Origin: an uncultured Gammaproteobacteria bacterium
GTDB taxonomy: Bacteria > Pseudomonadota > Gammaproteobacteria > Pseudomonadales > Azotimanducaceae_A
Length of the DNA: 15,245 nucleotides
Direction of reading: 5' to 3'
NCBI GenBank assembly: GCA_913049565.1
Contig: CAJWZG010000042.1
Coordinates: forward strand, 1-15,245
Under the pieces are notes generated by a model, which saw nothing but the letters and a program-made list of their open reading frames with translations, was not told the DNA's origin and did no database searches. The position numbers were made by a program, and so were the translations under genes. The stretch's first letter is position 1. Each line of letters begins with the position of its first letter. This document shows, piece after piece, positions 7,707 through 15,089 of the stretch.

Positions 7707-8867
7707 TTAGCGCTGGGCGGCGAGGGCTCTAAGTGCACGGTGAGTGGCACCGTACAATCCCAAGTCAGTGGGCTTTGGATGCGAGGACAGCTTCACACAG
7801 ACAAGTGCTTTAGTGCGATTGATGTAAATCGACTGACCGTGAATGCCAATGCACATGATCTCTTGTGCCGAGGGGTCTGCCCAAACTTGATTACGGTAGT
7901 GCCCGTCAGGCAGCAGGCCGCAGTATTCGCTCGCTGCAAATAGTCGCCTTACCTGATCGTTGCCCAGACGGGTATCGCGCACCCAGTCCTTGGGTACTAT
8001 TTGGCTACCGTTGTAGAAGCCGTCGTTGCGCAGAAGTTCCCCAAAGCGAGCTAAATCTCGCGCGCAGGCGCTCATCCCAGCGCCCATGTATGCAAGCCCA
8101 GAGGCATCTACAACAACGTTGGCAGGCTCTTCTGTACCCATGGGTTGCCATAGGCGTCTCGAAAAGTACTCGTTAAACGACTCGCCTACTGCTCGCTCAA
8201 TCACCGCTGTGCAAAGATTGGTTAGCACCGTGCGGTAGTGGAAATGCTCGCCTTCTTGCTGTTCGGTGCGATTTCGCTGCTGACAGTATTCGACCAGTGT
8301 GCGAGGCGAAGAGTCGGTTCGGAGGTCAGGGCGCCAGCCCACAACGGCGGCTTCGTGCCAGAAGTCGTCACCGCGTTTATCGTAGTCCTCCGTATAGGCG
8401 ACCGCTGCAGTCATATCTAACGCTGACCGCACGGTGGTGTGACGAAACGCACCGTCTGATAGTTCCGGTAAGTAAACGCTTACTAAGTTCTGAGGATCAA
8501 CAAAACCCTCATCAGCGGCAATTCCCGCCAACATACCGACAAAGGACTTGGACACAGAGTTCAACAAATGGGGCGTATCGTAGGCCATTTCGTTGCCGTA
8601 AATTTCGGTAATGATCTCGCCATCCTGCAGCACCAAAAACGCGTCGGTATAGGTGCTATCAAGCATGTGCTGAAGTGGTTGGCTCAAAGCCTTAGAGACG
8701 GGATATTGGATCTGAGTTAAATCTTCCAGCGCATACTCGAAATGTGATGGGGCGCTTTTTGACTGGTGCACCGTTGCGGTGTCGAATAAGTGTTTCATTC
8801 GCTGGAAGCTACGGCGATTGTGCGGTGGTTGGTTCCAATTTGCGGTGGAATAATCAGCTGGGCTCAT
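7707..8867 (-). CDS. Beta-lactamase-like serine hydrolase (class C / esterase-amidase fold)
   Basis: This 386-aa protein belongs to the class C beta-lactamase/penicillin-binding-like hydrolases. The nucleophile motif SxxK is SVSK at 104-107, preceded by HLLN as in 6-aminohexanoate-dimer-hydrolase-like and related members. A candidate second-motif tyrosine is Tyr211 in FHYRTVLTN. GIHGQSIYIN (341-350) fits the C-terminal third motif, HGQ-type rather than KTG. Such enzymes hydrolyse esters or amides; antibiotic resistance should not be assumed. No signal peptide is evident, suggesting a cytoplasmic enzyme. The start at 8867 lacks a strong Shine-Dalgarno, and an ATG at 8798 (24th codon) is the alternative. 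The gene is first in a two-gene unit, its stop touching the start of the dimethylglycine dehydrogenase-like gene. The hydrolase may therefore release or process an N-methylated compound for that enzyme (inference). Confidence 0.85.
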   Translation of the reverse strand: MSPADYSTANWNQPPHNRRSFQRMKHLFDTATVHQSKSAPSHFEYALEDLTQIQYPVSKALSQPLQHMLDSTYTDAFLVLQDGEIITEIYGNEMAYDTPHLLNSVSKSFVGMLAGIAADEGFVDPQNLVSVYLPELSDGAFRHTTVRSALDMTAAVAYTEDYDKRGDDFWHEAAVVGWRPDLRTDSSPRTLVEYCQQRNRTEQQEGEHFHYRTVLTNLCTAVIERAVGESFNEYFSRRLWQPMGTEEPANVVVDASGLAYMGAGMSACARDLARFGELLRNDGFYNGSQIVPKDWVRDTRLGNDQVRRLFAASEYCGLLPDGHYRNQVWADPSAQEIMCIGIHGQSIYINRTKALVCVKLSSHPKPTDLGLYGATHRALRALAAQR

Positions 8868-9055
8868 GGGAAATTGCTGTAGCGTCGAAGTTGGCAGGTT
8901 CGCCCGCCGAGCCCACTGGAGTCAAGGTGTGAGGTACTTTCAACTGTGCCGCCCTTGGTCGGTTATTGGTGGATACCCGCGCTCAGTCTTGAGAAGGTAA
9001 AGCGTCATCGGAGTGACAAAGCACTCTGTCTCTGCAACAGACTCAAGGAGCACAG
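8868..9055. promoter_or_regulatory. Divergent intergenic region between the hydrolase operon and a small membrane protein gene
   Basis: These 188 bp separate divergent starts and should contain promoters in both directions. I found no convincing -35/-10 pair. On the plus-strand leader side, CGGAGTG (9009-9015) and CACTCTG (9022-9028) can form a 7-bp hairpin (one wobble) around a 6-nt loop, about 28 bases before the ATG at 9056. AAGGAG lies five bases before that ATG. Confidence 0.3.
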
Positions 9056-9529
9056 ATGAATCGCCGCAATGGCCTAGTCGCCTTTTTGATCGCAATCCTC
9101 GTGATTTTCGTTTTCGCTACGCCTATTGGCCCTATGCCGGGCTTCTTCATTGGCGGTCATGCAACGCCAGTTCCCGCTGAATGGCCTGATACTTCTAAGC
9201 TAGATGAGATTTCGCTAAAGGTGCCGGGGACGATACCCAGAGTGGTCATTATCTGGTTAGTGAAAGTCGACGGCACGCTGTTCGTGGTGGGAAGCAAGTC
9301 TAGTGGTTGGGTGCAGCGTATTGGTGACGGTGGTCCAGTAGAAATGCGCATGCAGGGCAACACCTATGCGCTGGATGCCGTAGCGGTAACCCAGAATTTA
9401 GAACAGGTGATCACGGCCTATCAGGATAAATACCGGCCAAACTATCCAGATATTGTGGCGGGATTTCCCTCTCTAGAAGATGCTCAGGGTCAGTTCGGCG
9501 TGTACCGGTTGATGTCGCGGCGTCAGTGA
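9056..9529 (+). CDS. Small membrane-anchored protein, possible flavin/F420 split-barrel-like domain
   Basis: This 157-aa protein has an excellent start (AAGGAG five bases upstream). The N-terminus MNRRNG is followed by a hydrophobic segment at about 7-22 (LVAFLIAILVIFVFAT), which reads as a membrane anchor or uncleaved signal. The remaining domain should lie in the periplasm if the positive-inside rule holds. Residues about 65-115 (VKVDGTLFVVGSKSSGW, then a Gly-rich turn, then an alternating strand ending in GNTYALDAVAV) resemble the beta-strand pattern of split-barrel PPOX/FDOR proteins. That assignment is pattern-based and weak. The family is not recognised with certainty and no catalytic residues can be named. 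It lies convergent to blh, with 25 bp between the two stops, and is not part of either neighbouring operon. A link to the photosystem is only positional. Confidence 0.75.
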   Translation: MNRRNGLVAFLIAILVIFVFATPIGPMPGFFIGGHATPVPAEWPDTSKLDEISLKVPGTIPRVVIIWLVKVDGTLFVVGSKSSGWVQRIGDGGPVEMRMQGNTYALDAVAVTQNLEQVITAYQDKYRPNYPDIVAGFPSLEDAQGQFGVYRLMSRRQ

Positions 9530-9554
9530 TTTGTTGCCTGGGCTCGACATACCT

Positions 9555-10448
9555 TCAGGGCTGCGCGACACGCTGAAGGCGGAACAGCAAAGTCATATGC
9601 GGCACCGTCAGCGCGGCTAACGCGACAAAGGTGTAGCGAATGGCCGATTGTTCGATGACATATTCTGTGGTCTGTCCGGATGTGACAGGAAAAAACCACA
9701 ACAAAGCCACTAAGCAAACTAGCACCGAAACGGTTAAGGCGAAGACCGCGTTCAAGGAACCACTGGCGGTGCGGTTGCGCCAACGCTTCAAATGAAACGG
9801 GCCATGCATGCAGGCGAAGTAACAGGCGAACGCAGCCAGCGGCCCGGCGATCGTGCACACTGCCGAGTAACTCAAAAGTAATACGGGCATTAGACTGTGC
9901 TCGCCTTTAGCAGATGGCTGGATATTGTCCCTGCCGACCCCCGACGTGGGTAGGCAACAATAGACAGTCGCCGGTACTGCGATCCACCCCAACACAACGG
10001 TCACCTGCGCGAGATTATCCAGTCCGGTGATCGTGGTGAACAGCGAGGCCACGATTTGTGGCGATAACAAACAAGGCAGGCCGACGACGGCGCAACCCCA
10101 AGACCACTTGCGAAGGATGACCTGAGCCGGCCAGTCAGAATCACCAAAGTGAAAGGCAGAGTAGGCGAGAAAACTCATCAGAAACGTTAGAGGTAGAAGC
10201 CACCATAGCAGGATAGTGATGCCGATCAGCACGAGGTAGACCGCCAAAGCTCCGACGAGTTTTGGGCCAGTAAAGTTAGCTGTTAAGAGATAATAGTCAA
10301 AAGCCCCGTGAGGGAGACCTGCGACCAATATCAGCAAGCACAGGATCGCAGCGAACATACTCCCACCTGTGTTCAAAAAAAGGCTCAACCCAGCAACAAA
10401 AACGCTGCAGCCAAGAAACAGCCTAAAGGGTTTAAGAGTGGAAAGCAT
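9555..10448 (-). CDS. blh: Blh/Brp-family beta-carotene 15,15'-dioxygenase
   Basis: This 297-aa integral membrane protein cleaves beta-carotene at the central double bond into two molecules of all-trans retinal, the chromophore for the opsin encoded upstream. It is rich in hydrophobic helices along its length. It carries the conserved histidines expected to hold the catalytic iron or shape the active site: His47 in GLPHGAFD, His100 in YSAFHFGDSD, His215 and His219 in MHGPFHLKRW, and His284 in TVPHMTL. Length and motif order match the Blh/Brp family found beside proteorhodopsin genes. It is the last gene of the crt unit. Its ATG lies inside crtY with a 17-nt overlap and no obvious Shine-Dalgarno, so translation probably depends on coupling to crtY. 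Only 25 bp separate its stop from the convergent small membrane protein gene. Confidence 0.93.
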   Translation of the reverse strand: MLSTLKPFRLFLGCSVFVAGLSLFLNTGGSMFAAILCLLILVAGLPHGAFDYYLLTANFTGPKLVGALAVYLVLIGITILLWWLLPLTFLMSFLAYSAFHFGDSDWPAQVILRKWSWGCAVVGLPCLLSPQIVASLFTTITGLDNLAQVTVVLGWIAVPATVYCCLPTSGVGRDNIQPSAKGEHSLMPVLLLSYSAVCTIAGPLAAFACYFACMHGPFHLKRWRNRTASGSLNAVFALTVSVLVCLVALLWFFPVTSGQTTEYVIEQSAIRYTFVALAALTVPHMTLLFRLQRVAQP

Positions 10449-11589
10449 GACGAAATGCTTGCTTGATAAAAGAGCCTGTAGGCAGAGCGGTCATCACTCG
10501 GATGAAGTCTTGAGGCCTTGCTCGGTCGCTCAGAAAACGTACGAGCGCGTCGGCAGGGACTTTACTGAAGAGTTGGAAGAAGATTTCGCCAGCTCTGTGC
10601 GGGTTTTCCTCAAGGAATCCAATGAAGACGGAATCAAGCCAGCGATTGAATCGAGATCTAGCTGGGGTTGCTTGCGCATTTGCGTCAGCAAACAATAATC
10701 TTGCTTGCTGCATTGCTTGTTGCTGTGCGTGTGGATAACAGTATCCGGTAGATGGCTTTACGGTATCGCTGTGTAATCCCATCGGTATGACGTTTTGATG
10801 AGGCCGATCAGCGAGGTCTGGCGCCTGCCTTGGCATGGGAATAACCCCTTGCTCGCGGTGCACTTGTCGCCACTGATCTAGACCAAAACGCTGCTTTAGG
10901 TAGTTGCGCAACTCCTCCTCATAGACCTCATCGCAGAGAACGGATTTGGAGAAATGGGTTGTTTCCACAAGTGCATGTCGTGAGGTGAAGGGCAGCACAT
11001 AGAAAAAGTGGATGTCGTTAGTGCCAGACATGAAGTCCATCAACGTCACAGTGCTTGGATCGAATACATCGGTATCCGTTTTGATCTCCCAGCCGACAAA
11101 GTGCTGTAGCAGAATGTTGGCTGACATTTGTTTGGGACGCGTATCGAAAACTTGATTGGCGCGAAATCGCCCAGCGTCGCTAGTGATATCGACACCCGTA
11201 CCGTGCGGCGTGAGACTGATTGCTGCTTCGCCAAGGTGGAGGCTTACGTTCGGGTTTTCACTGATCCCTTGCTGGGCAATCTGATAAAAGCGGGCGCTAT
11301 CCACCCGAGCATAGGCAGTAGCCGAGTGTTCACAGACGTGAGTTTGTCCGTCATACGCTACCTCCCAGCGTGACCACCTGTGTGTGATCGCCTCATCGAA
11401 TGGCGAGACGGTATGTTGCCAATAACACCAAGTCTTATCTCTGGTGTAGGCCGTTCTGGGTTCGAGAACGAGTGTTTTCTGCTGCTGTAGGGGATGGGCA
11501 TTATTTTCCTGAGCGATGTGGTGAGCCAATGTTAGCCCTGCCATGCCGCCACCAAGAACGACCACATCAAAGTCGTCTTCGCCGATCAT
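10432..11589 (-). CDS. crtY: Lycopene beta-cyclase (CrtY type)
   Basis: This 385-aa FAD/NAD(P)-binding cyclase closes both ends of lycopene into beta-rings to give beta-carotene. The dinucleotide-binding fold opens the protein (VVLGGGMAGL, glycines at 13-18). CrtY signatures follow in order: FDTRP (148-152), QHFVGWEI (162-169), MDF (184-186), FYVLPFT...ALVETTHFS (196-214), EQGVIPM (246-252) and KPSTGY (278-283). These distinguish it from CrtL-type and heterodimeric CrtYc/Yd cyclases. It is probably a peripheral membrane protein, as its substrates are lipids. The start lies 9 bp after the crtB stop with no clear Shine-Dalgarno, and its 3' end overlaps blh by 17 nt, consistent with a single coupled message. 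Confidence 0.95.
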   Translation of the reverse strand: MIGEDDFDVVVLGGGMAGLTLAHHIAQENNAHPLQQQKTLVLEPRTAYTRDKTWCYWQHTVSPFDEAITHRWSRWEVAYDGQTHVCEHSATAYARVDSARFYQIAQQGISENPNVSLHLGEAAISLTPHGTGVDITSDAGRFRANQVFDTRPKQMSANILLQHFVGWEIKTDTDVFDPSTVTLMDFMSGTNDIHFFYVLPFTSRHALVETTHFSKSVLCDEVYEEELRNYLKQRFGLDQWRQVHREQGVIPMPRQAPDLADRPHQNVIPMGLHSDTVKPSTGYCYPHAQQQAMQQARLLFADANAQATPARSRFNRWLDSVFIGFLEENPHRAGEIFFQLFSKVPADALVRFLSDRARPQDFIRVMTALPTGSFIKQAFRHAFHS

Positions 11590-11598
11590 GTTGATGTA

Positions 11599-12516
11599 TT
11601 AGGCGCTAAAACGACGATTATCAAGGGCTTGGTGTAAGTGCTCGGCATGCTCAATCTTGCCAATTAATAGCGTGCTTGAGCCATCGCGCATCCGCTGCAA
11701 AAAGAGTCCGGCTATAAGCAAACACTTTCGCTCTGTCGAAACGACGGTTCGACGTTGCCAATACGCAGTTTCATTGCGCGCTACCTTCTCGCCGATAGCC
11801 CGGTACAGGCGGGCAGCAATTTTAATGGCATGGCGTACCGAGCTGGGCAAGTAGCCATAACCCAATGCGGCGCTGGCATAGTAATCTTCGGCAATGCCGA
11901 GCATGCGCAAGGCACCTTGATAAGCGCTAGCGCGCTCGGCCGCATCACCATCGACCACACCTTGACAGGTTACTGGCGAGTCCAGCAACGTACTAGGCAC
12001 GTAGAGTCTTTCTCGCTCAGCATCCTCTAAGACGTCGCGAGCGATGTTTGTGATCTGCATAGCAACCCCTAGGTCAACTGCAAAGGGGTAGGCGCGCTTG
12101 TCGCGCACACCAAATACGTGGCACATCATGAGTCCGACGGTTGAGGCAACCCCGTAAGCAAAGCGCACGAGCTGATCAACATCTGCCAAAGCTCTGGGAT
12201 ACTGGTCTTCGATCAGTGTGTCGATGAAGTCCAACAGCAATGCGGTAGGAATTTCAAAATCTTGCTGCAGCTGTAGCATGTCGGCCACACCCGGGTCGTT
12301 GCTAGCGCCAGCGCAGACTTCCTGACGTATACCTACCAAGGTTTGGTGGTTAATCCCTGCAGGGGCTGCATCGGCCAGGTCGTCTAGCTGCCGGCAGAAT
12401 GCGTACAGGCGGGCTACGGCCTCATAACGAGCTTTCGGCAAAAAACGTGCGGCTAACGCGAACGTTTTAGCGTTGGCAGCGAATGCTTGTTTGGCGTGGT
12501 CTAACTGTTGCTGCAT
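11599..12516 (-). CDS. crtB: Phytoene synthase
   Basis: This 305-aa squalene/phytoene synthase-family enzyme joins two geranylgeranyl diphosphates head to head into 15-cis-phytoene, the first committed carotenoid step. Both Mg-binding aspartate-rich motifs are intact: DDLAD at 45-49 in the helix RLYAFCRQLDDLAD, and DVLED at 161-165 within QITNIARDVLEDAERERLYVP. YGVASTVGLM (121-130) matches the family signature between them. The length is normal for bacterial CrtB. Its ATG lies within the end of crtI (16-nt overlap) and lacks a visible Shine-Dalgarno, so translation probably re-initiates from crtI. Confidence 0.95.
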   Translation of the reverse strand: MQQQLDHAKQAFAANAKTFALAARFLPKARYEAVARLYAFCRQLDDLADAAPAGINHQTLVGIRQEVCAGASNDPGVADMLQLQQDFEIPTALLLDFIDTLIEDQYPRALADVDQLVRFAYGVASTVGLMMCHVFGVRDKRAYPFAVDLGVAMQITNIARDVLEDAERERLYVPSTLLDSPVTCQGVVDGDAAERASAYQGALRMLGIAEDYYASAALGYGYLPSSVRHAIKIAARLYRAIGEKVARNETAYWQRRTVVSTERKCLLIAGLFLQRMRDGSSTLLIGKIEHAEHLHQALDNRRFSA

Positions 12517-14009
12517 GACAATGACAGGTTTAGCTCTGGGCAGTCTTGATGTAAATGTTCTTCGATGACTTTAGCTGAACTGAGTACACCCGGCACGCCG
12601 GCTCCGGGGTGTGTGCCAGCTCCAACGAAGTATAGGTTTTCGAAATCTTCTGCTTTGTTATGAAAGCGGAAGAAAGCCGATTGCGTGAATATGGGCGCAA
12701 TTGAAAACCCTGCACCCCACTGGGATTGGTATTGTTGAGCGAAGTCTGTGGGGTCAAAGTCAAAGCAAACATCAAGGTGATCTCGCAGATTTGGTAGCAC
12801 TCGGCTCTCTAGAATATCCAAAACTCGTTCTTTGACCTGAGATTTGACCTTGGCCCAATCGTCGCGCTGCAAGTTAGGCACGGGTGCCAGTACGTAAAAT
12901 GCATCCTTTCCAGCCGGCGCTAGTGCAGGGTCGGTAGCCGTAGGTCGATGCAAATATAGGCTCAGATCGTCGCCTACCTCGCCGCCGTCGAAGATACGTT
13001 GCAGCAGTTCCCGATAGGTATCACCAAAGATAATTGTGTGGTGCTCTACGTCTTCGTATTTTTTGTCGGTGCCGAAGTACAGCACATAAAGCCCCATCGA
13101 ATACTTTAGACCGTCGATGCGCCGATCAGTCCAGGTTTTACGGTGTTCCGCTTTAATCAGGTTTTTATAGGTATAAGCAGGATCGCCGTTACAAATGATT
13201 TTGTCGGCCTGCAGGATGGTACCGTCAGACAGCACAATTCCTGTGGCTCGACCGTTTTTAATTTGTATCTCACTCACACTTTGGTTCAGTCGAATATCAA
13301 TACCTTGCTCCACCATCAGTTTGCCGAGCGCTTTTACCAGCGCGCCGGTGCCGCCACGTGGGAAGTGTACTCCCCAGCGGCGCTCCAAATAGTGGATGAG
13401 CGAGTAAATGCTGGTAGTTGAGAATGGGTTACCACCGACCAACAATGGTTGAATACTAAAGGCACGCCTGAGCCTGTCATCTTTGAGGTATCGCTTAGTA
13501 AACTGCCAAACGGTTCGGTAGCAGCCTAATCGGATCAAATCGGGTACTTGTTTGAGCATGAACCACAGTTTGTTGAACGGTACATGAGCTAGTTCGCCAA
13601 AGCCGACATCGAAGATTTTCTCCGAGTGCGCCAACAATTTTTTATAGCCATTCACGTCCTCGGGATTGATGCGTTCGATCTCCTTCAGCGTATCTTCAAC
13701 AGAGCCGCCATAATTTAAGTGTGATCCGTCGTTGAACTCGTAACGATACCAAGGTGTCACCGGCAGTATTTCGACGTAGTCCTCGATTTTACGGTCAAAT
13801 AGTTCGAATAATTCGTCAAACAAAAAAGGCGCCGTTATAACCGTAGGGCCAGCATCGAACACGAAACCGTCGCGCTCAAATGTTTGCGCCCGCCCGCCGA
13901 GTTGCTCGAGTCGCTCAATGACGGTGACATCAAAACCCATTTTGCGTGCCCTTAGCGCGCTGGCGAGACCGCCAAATCCGCTGCCAATGACGATAGCCTG
14001 CTCGCTCAT
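12501..14009 (-). CDS. crtI: Phytoene desaturase (CrtI type)
   Basis: This 502-aa FAD-dependent desaturase/isomerase converts phytoene to lycopene through four desaturations. The N-terminal dinucleotide-binding motif is AIVIGSGFGGLASAL (glycines 9, 11, 13, 14), followed by ERLEQLGGRAQTF and FDAGPTVITAP, all typical of CrtI. The C-terminal FAD signature YFVGAGTHPGAGVPG (460-474) is intact, and the length matches bacterial CrtI. Lycopene as product, rather than neurosporene, is inferred from the presence of crtY and blh downstream. The start codon shares ATGA with the stop of crtE, which implies translational coupling. Confidence 0.95.
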   Translation of the reverse strand: MSEQAIVIGSGFGGLASALRARKMGFDVTVIERLEQLGGRAQTFERDGFVFDAGPTVITAPFLFDELFELFDRKIEDYVEILPVTPWYRYEFNDGSHLNYGGSVEDTLKEIERINPEDVNGYKKLLAHSEKIFDVGFGELAHVPFNKLWFMLKQVPDLIRLGCYRTVWQFTKRYLKDDRLRRAFSIQPLLVGGNPFSTTSIYSLIHYLERRWGVHFPRGGTGALVKALGKLMVEQGIDIRLNQSVSEIQIKNGRATGIVLSDGTILQADKIICNGDPAYTYKNLIKAEHRKTWTDRRIDGLKYSMGLYVLYFGTDKKYEDVEHHTIIFGDTYRELLQRIFDGGEVGDDLSLYLHRPTATDPALAPAGKDAFYVLAPVPNLQRDDWAKVKSQVKERVLDILESRVLPNLRDHLDVCFDFDPTDFAQQYQSQWGAGFSIAPIFTQSAFFRFHNKAEDFENLYFVGAGTHPGAGVPGVLSSAKVIEEHLHQDCPELNLSLSCSNS

Positions 14010-14980
14010 ACTGCTTCAGCCCGCGACGCAGTAGCGCCCTGCCAGGGCTGAAAGCTCGACACTCGTTCGGTTGCAGCGGGTACTATGCAAGAAAGCTTTT
14101 GGCTGATGAATTTCTCGACCACAACCGCACTGGTTTTACTTAAGAACGCAGCTTCGTATCGGGCTTTGGCCAAGGCGCTGTCTAGCCAGCGCTGGCATTC
14201 CCTAACCGCTCTGTCACGACGGTCTGTTTGACTTAGCAACGCCTGGAAGGGGTCAACGCTAGGAAAGAGAGAGTTAAACGCAGCCACTGGGGCAGTTATT
14301 ACTCGGTTCTGCATATCCTCATCTTCCCTAAGTAGAGCGGGAGTGGCATACGGCTTGAGGTCATCGAGAATTTGATACGCCAATCCCAGTTGTTCGCCGC
14401 AGCGTCTGGCTGCGGATGTGTCGGCGAGTACTTTATGATTGAAAAGAGCAGCGAACTGTAGGGGTAGCGCGATAAGCGCGCCGGTTTTATTCACTGCAAC
14501 GTCGATGTAAAAGGCTACTGCGTTACCGGATGTCTGATTAGTTAACTGTAAATGTTGACCTGAGGCGGCGCGGCTGACCGACTCGGAGAGTGCCACGATA
14601 AGGCTTGCTTTAATTTGATCAACGCCGGGTGCCTCTGCAATAGCTCGAAAGGCTGCGGCCACGAGATGATCCCCGAGCAGTAATGCGGCGTTTGCACCAA
14701 ACTTACGCCACACGGTTTTGACTCCGCGTCGGCGTTCGGTTTGATCCTGAATATCGTCATGAACAATGGAGGCCTCGTGGATGAGCTCTACCGCAGCAGC
14801 GGCGTGAACGAGGGCATTTGTTTGTTCAGATTGTGGTGCAGCTGCGAAGAGCAGCTGAGAGCGGGTTCGCTTGCCAGGACTCGATAGATGGTGTTGGGCT
14901 GCAGGAGCGAGTGCACCAGCCTGATGGCCGTAGTGCCGAATGGTCTGCTCGAGCGCGTTGGCCAGAAGATAATCTTGCAT
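14006..14980 (-). CDS. crtE: Geranylgeranyl diphosphate synthase (CrtE-like polyprenyl synthetase)
   Basis: This 324-aa trans-isoprenyl diphosphate synthase should make geranylgeranyl diphosphate from isopentenyl and farnesyl or dimethylallyl diphosphates for CrtB. SPGKRTRSQLL (34-44) is the diphosphate-binding GKRxR region. The first aspartate-rich motif is intact: HDDIQD with Asp75, Asp76 and Asp79. QLGLAYQILDDLKPY (197-211) is the second-motif region, but it reads DDLKP where DDxxD is usual. The following Lys-Thr-type loop reads NRVITAPV instead of the common GKxTLP, so the enzyme is divergent although its length is normal. The start has a strong GGGGGAA upstream (14981-14990). It is the first gene after the opsin, separated by 109 bp with two hairpins, and overlaps crtI by ATGA. 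Confidence 0.9.
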   Translation of the reverse strand: MQDYLLANALEQTIRHYGHQAGALAPAAQHHLSSPGKRTRSQLLFAAAPQSEQTNALVHAAAAVELIHEASIVHDDIQDQTERRRGVKTVWRKFGANAALLLGDHLVAAAFRAIAEAPGVDQIKASLIVALSESVSRAASGQHLQLTNQTSGNAVAFYIDVAVNKTGALIALPLQFAALFNHKVLADTSAARRCGEQLGLAYQILDDLKPYATPALLREDEDMQNRVITAPVAAFNSLFPSVDPFQALLSQTDRRDRAVRECQRWLDSALAKARYEAAFLSKTSAVVVEKFISQKLSCIVPAATERVSSFQPWQGATASRAEAV

Positions 14981-15019
14981 AGCTTCCCCCGTGCCATGGT
15001 GACTATAGGTTCAGTTGGT

Positions 15020-15039
15020 GCTTGGTATAAAGACCAAGC
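15020..15039 (-). other. Hairpin in the proteorhodopsin-crtE gap (second)
   Basis: GCTTGGT (15020-15026) pairs with ACCAAGC (15033-15039), a perfect 7-bp stem with a 6-nt loop. It lies about 40 bases before the crtE start on the transcribed strand. It could be a leader structure, part of a read-through control point, or an operator. No poly-U run follows. Confidence 0.45.
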
Positions 15040-15052
15040 TGAAAACTGGATA

Positions 15053-15073
15053 GGTGGGTCAGGTTGACCCACC
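15053..15073 (-). terminator. Hairpin downstream of proteorhodopsin, possible partial terminator or 3' stabiliser
   Basis: GGTGGGTCA (15053-15061) pairs perfectly with TGACCCACC (15065-15073) across a 3-nt loop, giving a GC-rich 9-bp stem 16 bases after the opsin stop. In the transcribed direction it is followed by UAUCCAGUUUUC, a poor U-tract. It therefore may be a weak or partial terminator, or may block 3' exonucleases and raise opsin mRNA over crt mRNA. Confidence 0.6.
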
Positions 15074-15089
15074 CACCAGAAATGGCGTG

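Noticed and set aside
7707..8867. Beta-lactamase conferring antibiotic resistance
   Set aside because: The fold and SxxK motif are shared by many esterases and amidases. There is no export signal, the third motif is HGQ rather than KTG, and the operon context is metabolic.
8941..9009. Possible 22-residue leader peptide on the minus strand (ATG near 9013)
   Set aside because: No convincing Shine-Dalgarno, no regulatory codon run and no attenuator-like hairpin pair. A chance ORF of this length is common.
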